From positions 1-43,887 of the forward strand of contig JAILZL010000024.1 in NCBI GenBank assembly GCA_023512475.1: a stretch of DNA of 43,887 nt. The letters are read 5' to 3'. Made by a program: the position numbers and the translations under genes. This DNA comes from Syntrophobacterales bacterium. Its GTDB lineage: Bacteria > Desulfobacterota > Desulfobaccia > Desulfobaccales > 0-14-0-80-60-11. Within the stretch, counting starts at the first letter, position 1. Every line of letters starts with the position of its first letter. Positions 43,257 through 43,887 of this stretch are shown piece by piece. The notes under the pieces were generated by a model, which worked only from the letters and a program-made list of their open reading frames with translations, did not search any database and had not been told where the DNA came from.

Positions 43257-43814
43257 TCAGGGCGGGGCAGGGGGTCCGGCGGCTGACGTCCCCTGAGCCC
43301 CTTTCCTGATCTCCCCCACCACCTCCACCAGCGCCCGGAGCCGGCGGCCGAAATGCAGCGGGGCGGCCCCCCGGGGCCGGGGCGGCTGCAGGAGCACAAG
43401 CGGGGCCCGGGCTTTGGCCGCCGCCAAGGCCCGCAGAAGCTCCCCGAACAACCGCCGGCGCTCCGGCAGCGGCACCTGGTCATCATAAAACAGACTCACC
43501 GGCCCCAGAATCACCACCAGCGTGCCGGGCCCCACCACCGCCGGCAGTCTCTCCCGCGCCAGCCGGACCAGCTGATGGCAGGTGAAGGCCCGGGCCACCC
43601 GGACCCGGCTCAGGGCCTCCCCCACCCCCACCCCGCGGAGCGCCGCCTCCCGCCCCAGGGCATAAGGGTCAAAGAGATTGGCCCCATCCACCACCACCAC
43701 CCGCGCCCCCCGGGCCACCCCCCAGGCCGCCGCCTGGGCCGCCAGCTCCCGCACCCCCGCCCCCCAGACCAACACCGCCCGTCCGGGCCGCAGGTGGAGG
43801 CGAGACCAGAGGGG
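43257..43814 (-). CDS. RecA/KaiC-like protein, 5' end cut by the contig end
   Basis: At least 186 residues are present. The segment ARVVVVDGANLFDPYALGREA and VRVARAFTCHQLVRL match the RecA/RadB/KaiC-like ATPase fold, and LVVILGPVSLFYDDQ sits where Walker B is expected. No Walker A (GxxxxGKT) is visible in the sequenced part; it may lie in the missing 5' end or be absent (WGAGVRELA). The frame runs open into the poly-G. The C-terminus (KGAQGTSAAGPPAPP) is made of repeat copy B. It begins the operon with the coiled-coil and polymerase genes. Confidence 0.7.
   Translation of the reverse strand, partial: PLWSRLHLRPGRAVLVWGAGVRELAAQAAAWGVARGARVVVVDGANLFDPYALGREAALRGVGVGEALSRVRVARAFTCHQLVRLARERLPAVVGPGTLVVILGPVSLFYDDQVPLPERRRLFGELLRALAAAKARAPLVLLQPPRPRGAAPLHFGRRLRALVEVVGEIRKGAQGTSAAGPPAPP
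43264..43306. repeat. GC-rich repeat copy B, end of the RecA/KaiC-like gene
   Basis: Similar to copy A (41748-41788) with a few substitutions and a short gap. It supplies the last codons of the RecA/KaiC-like gene and overlaps the spacer before the coiled-coil gene. It suggests a small dispersed element. Confidence 0.5.

Positions 43815-43887
<73 letters not shown>

Overview
The window is one end of a contig from a high-GC (roughly two-thirds G+C or more) Gram-negative bacterium. Evidence for this is the rpmH-rnpA-yidD-yidC-jag-mnmE order, an mreBCD-PBP2 cell-shape cluster, an NrfH/NrfA pair, multihaem and class I cytochromes c, a CbpM/CbpA-type pair and a selenocysteine peroxiredoxin. Together these suggest a Desulfobacterota (former Deltaproteobacteria) lineage, probably anaerobic. 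That placement is an inference from gene content and no alignment was run. The last 72 bases (43816-43887) are a pure G run and look like a sequencing or assembly artefact at the contig end.

Layout. 1-5901: a NamZ-like muramidase gene faces the minus-strand operon rpmH-rnpA-yidD-yidC-jag-mnmE, which has a consensus promoter at 5947-5975. 6237-10651: mreB-mreC-mreD-PBP2. 10824-13866: pcm, a Cys-rich microprotein, a hexulose-phosphate-synthase/RraA-like fusion and its partner isomerase. 14242-15716: a cluster of likely RNA-binding genes (zinc-ribbon protein, a promoter-terminator leader RNA, cold-shock protein, basic microprotein, RRM protein). 15943-19498: MerR-like regulator, CbpA-type J-protein and RNase R. 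19682-22760: hisD, a radical SAM gene and folE2, ending at a shared bidirectional terminator with a Lon-like protease (22914-25355). 25435-30656: CDF transporter, GreA-like factor, PrmA-like methyltransferase, PPC/DUF296 protein, selenoprotein peroxiredoxin, small exported proteins and a receiver protein. 31384-35006: a broken glycosyltransferase, a squalene-cyclase-like fragment, a zinc-finger protein, an Fe-S protein and a LutA-like CCG protein. 35154-37775: an orphan NtrC-type regulator and small proteins. 37921-40526: nrfH-nrfA-cytochrome c. 40580-43814: an operon of a divergent B-family DNA polymerase, a small coiled-coil protein and a RecA/KaiC-like protein cut by the contig end.

Main points of interest. 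(1) An in-frame UGA at the peroxidatic position of a peroxiredoxin is followed by a 7-bp hairpin at SECIS-like spacing. (2) A consensus promoter drives a transcript of about 75 nt whose 5' end is complementary to the loop of its own intrinsic terminator, just upstream of a cold-shock gene. (3) The polymerase operon has a degenerate exonuclease site and altered motif C, and a GC-rich repeat has apparently entered two of its genes in frame. (4) Two genes carry point nonsense codons (J-protein, glycosyltransferase), and mnmE lacks any standard start codon upstream of its conserved N-terminus.
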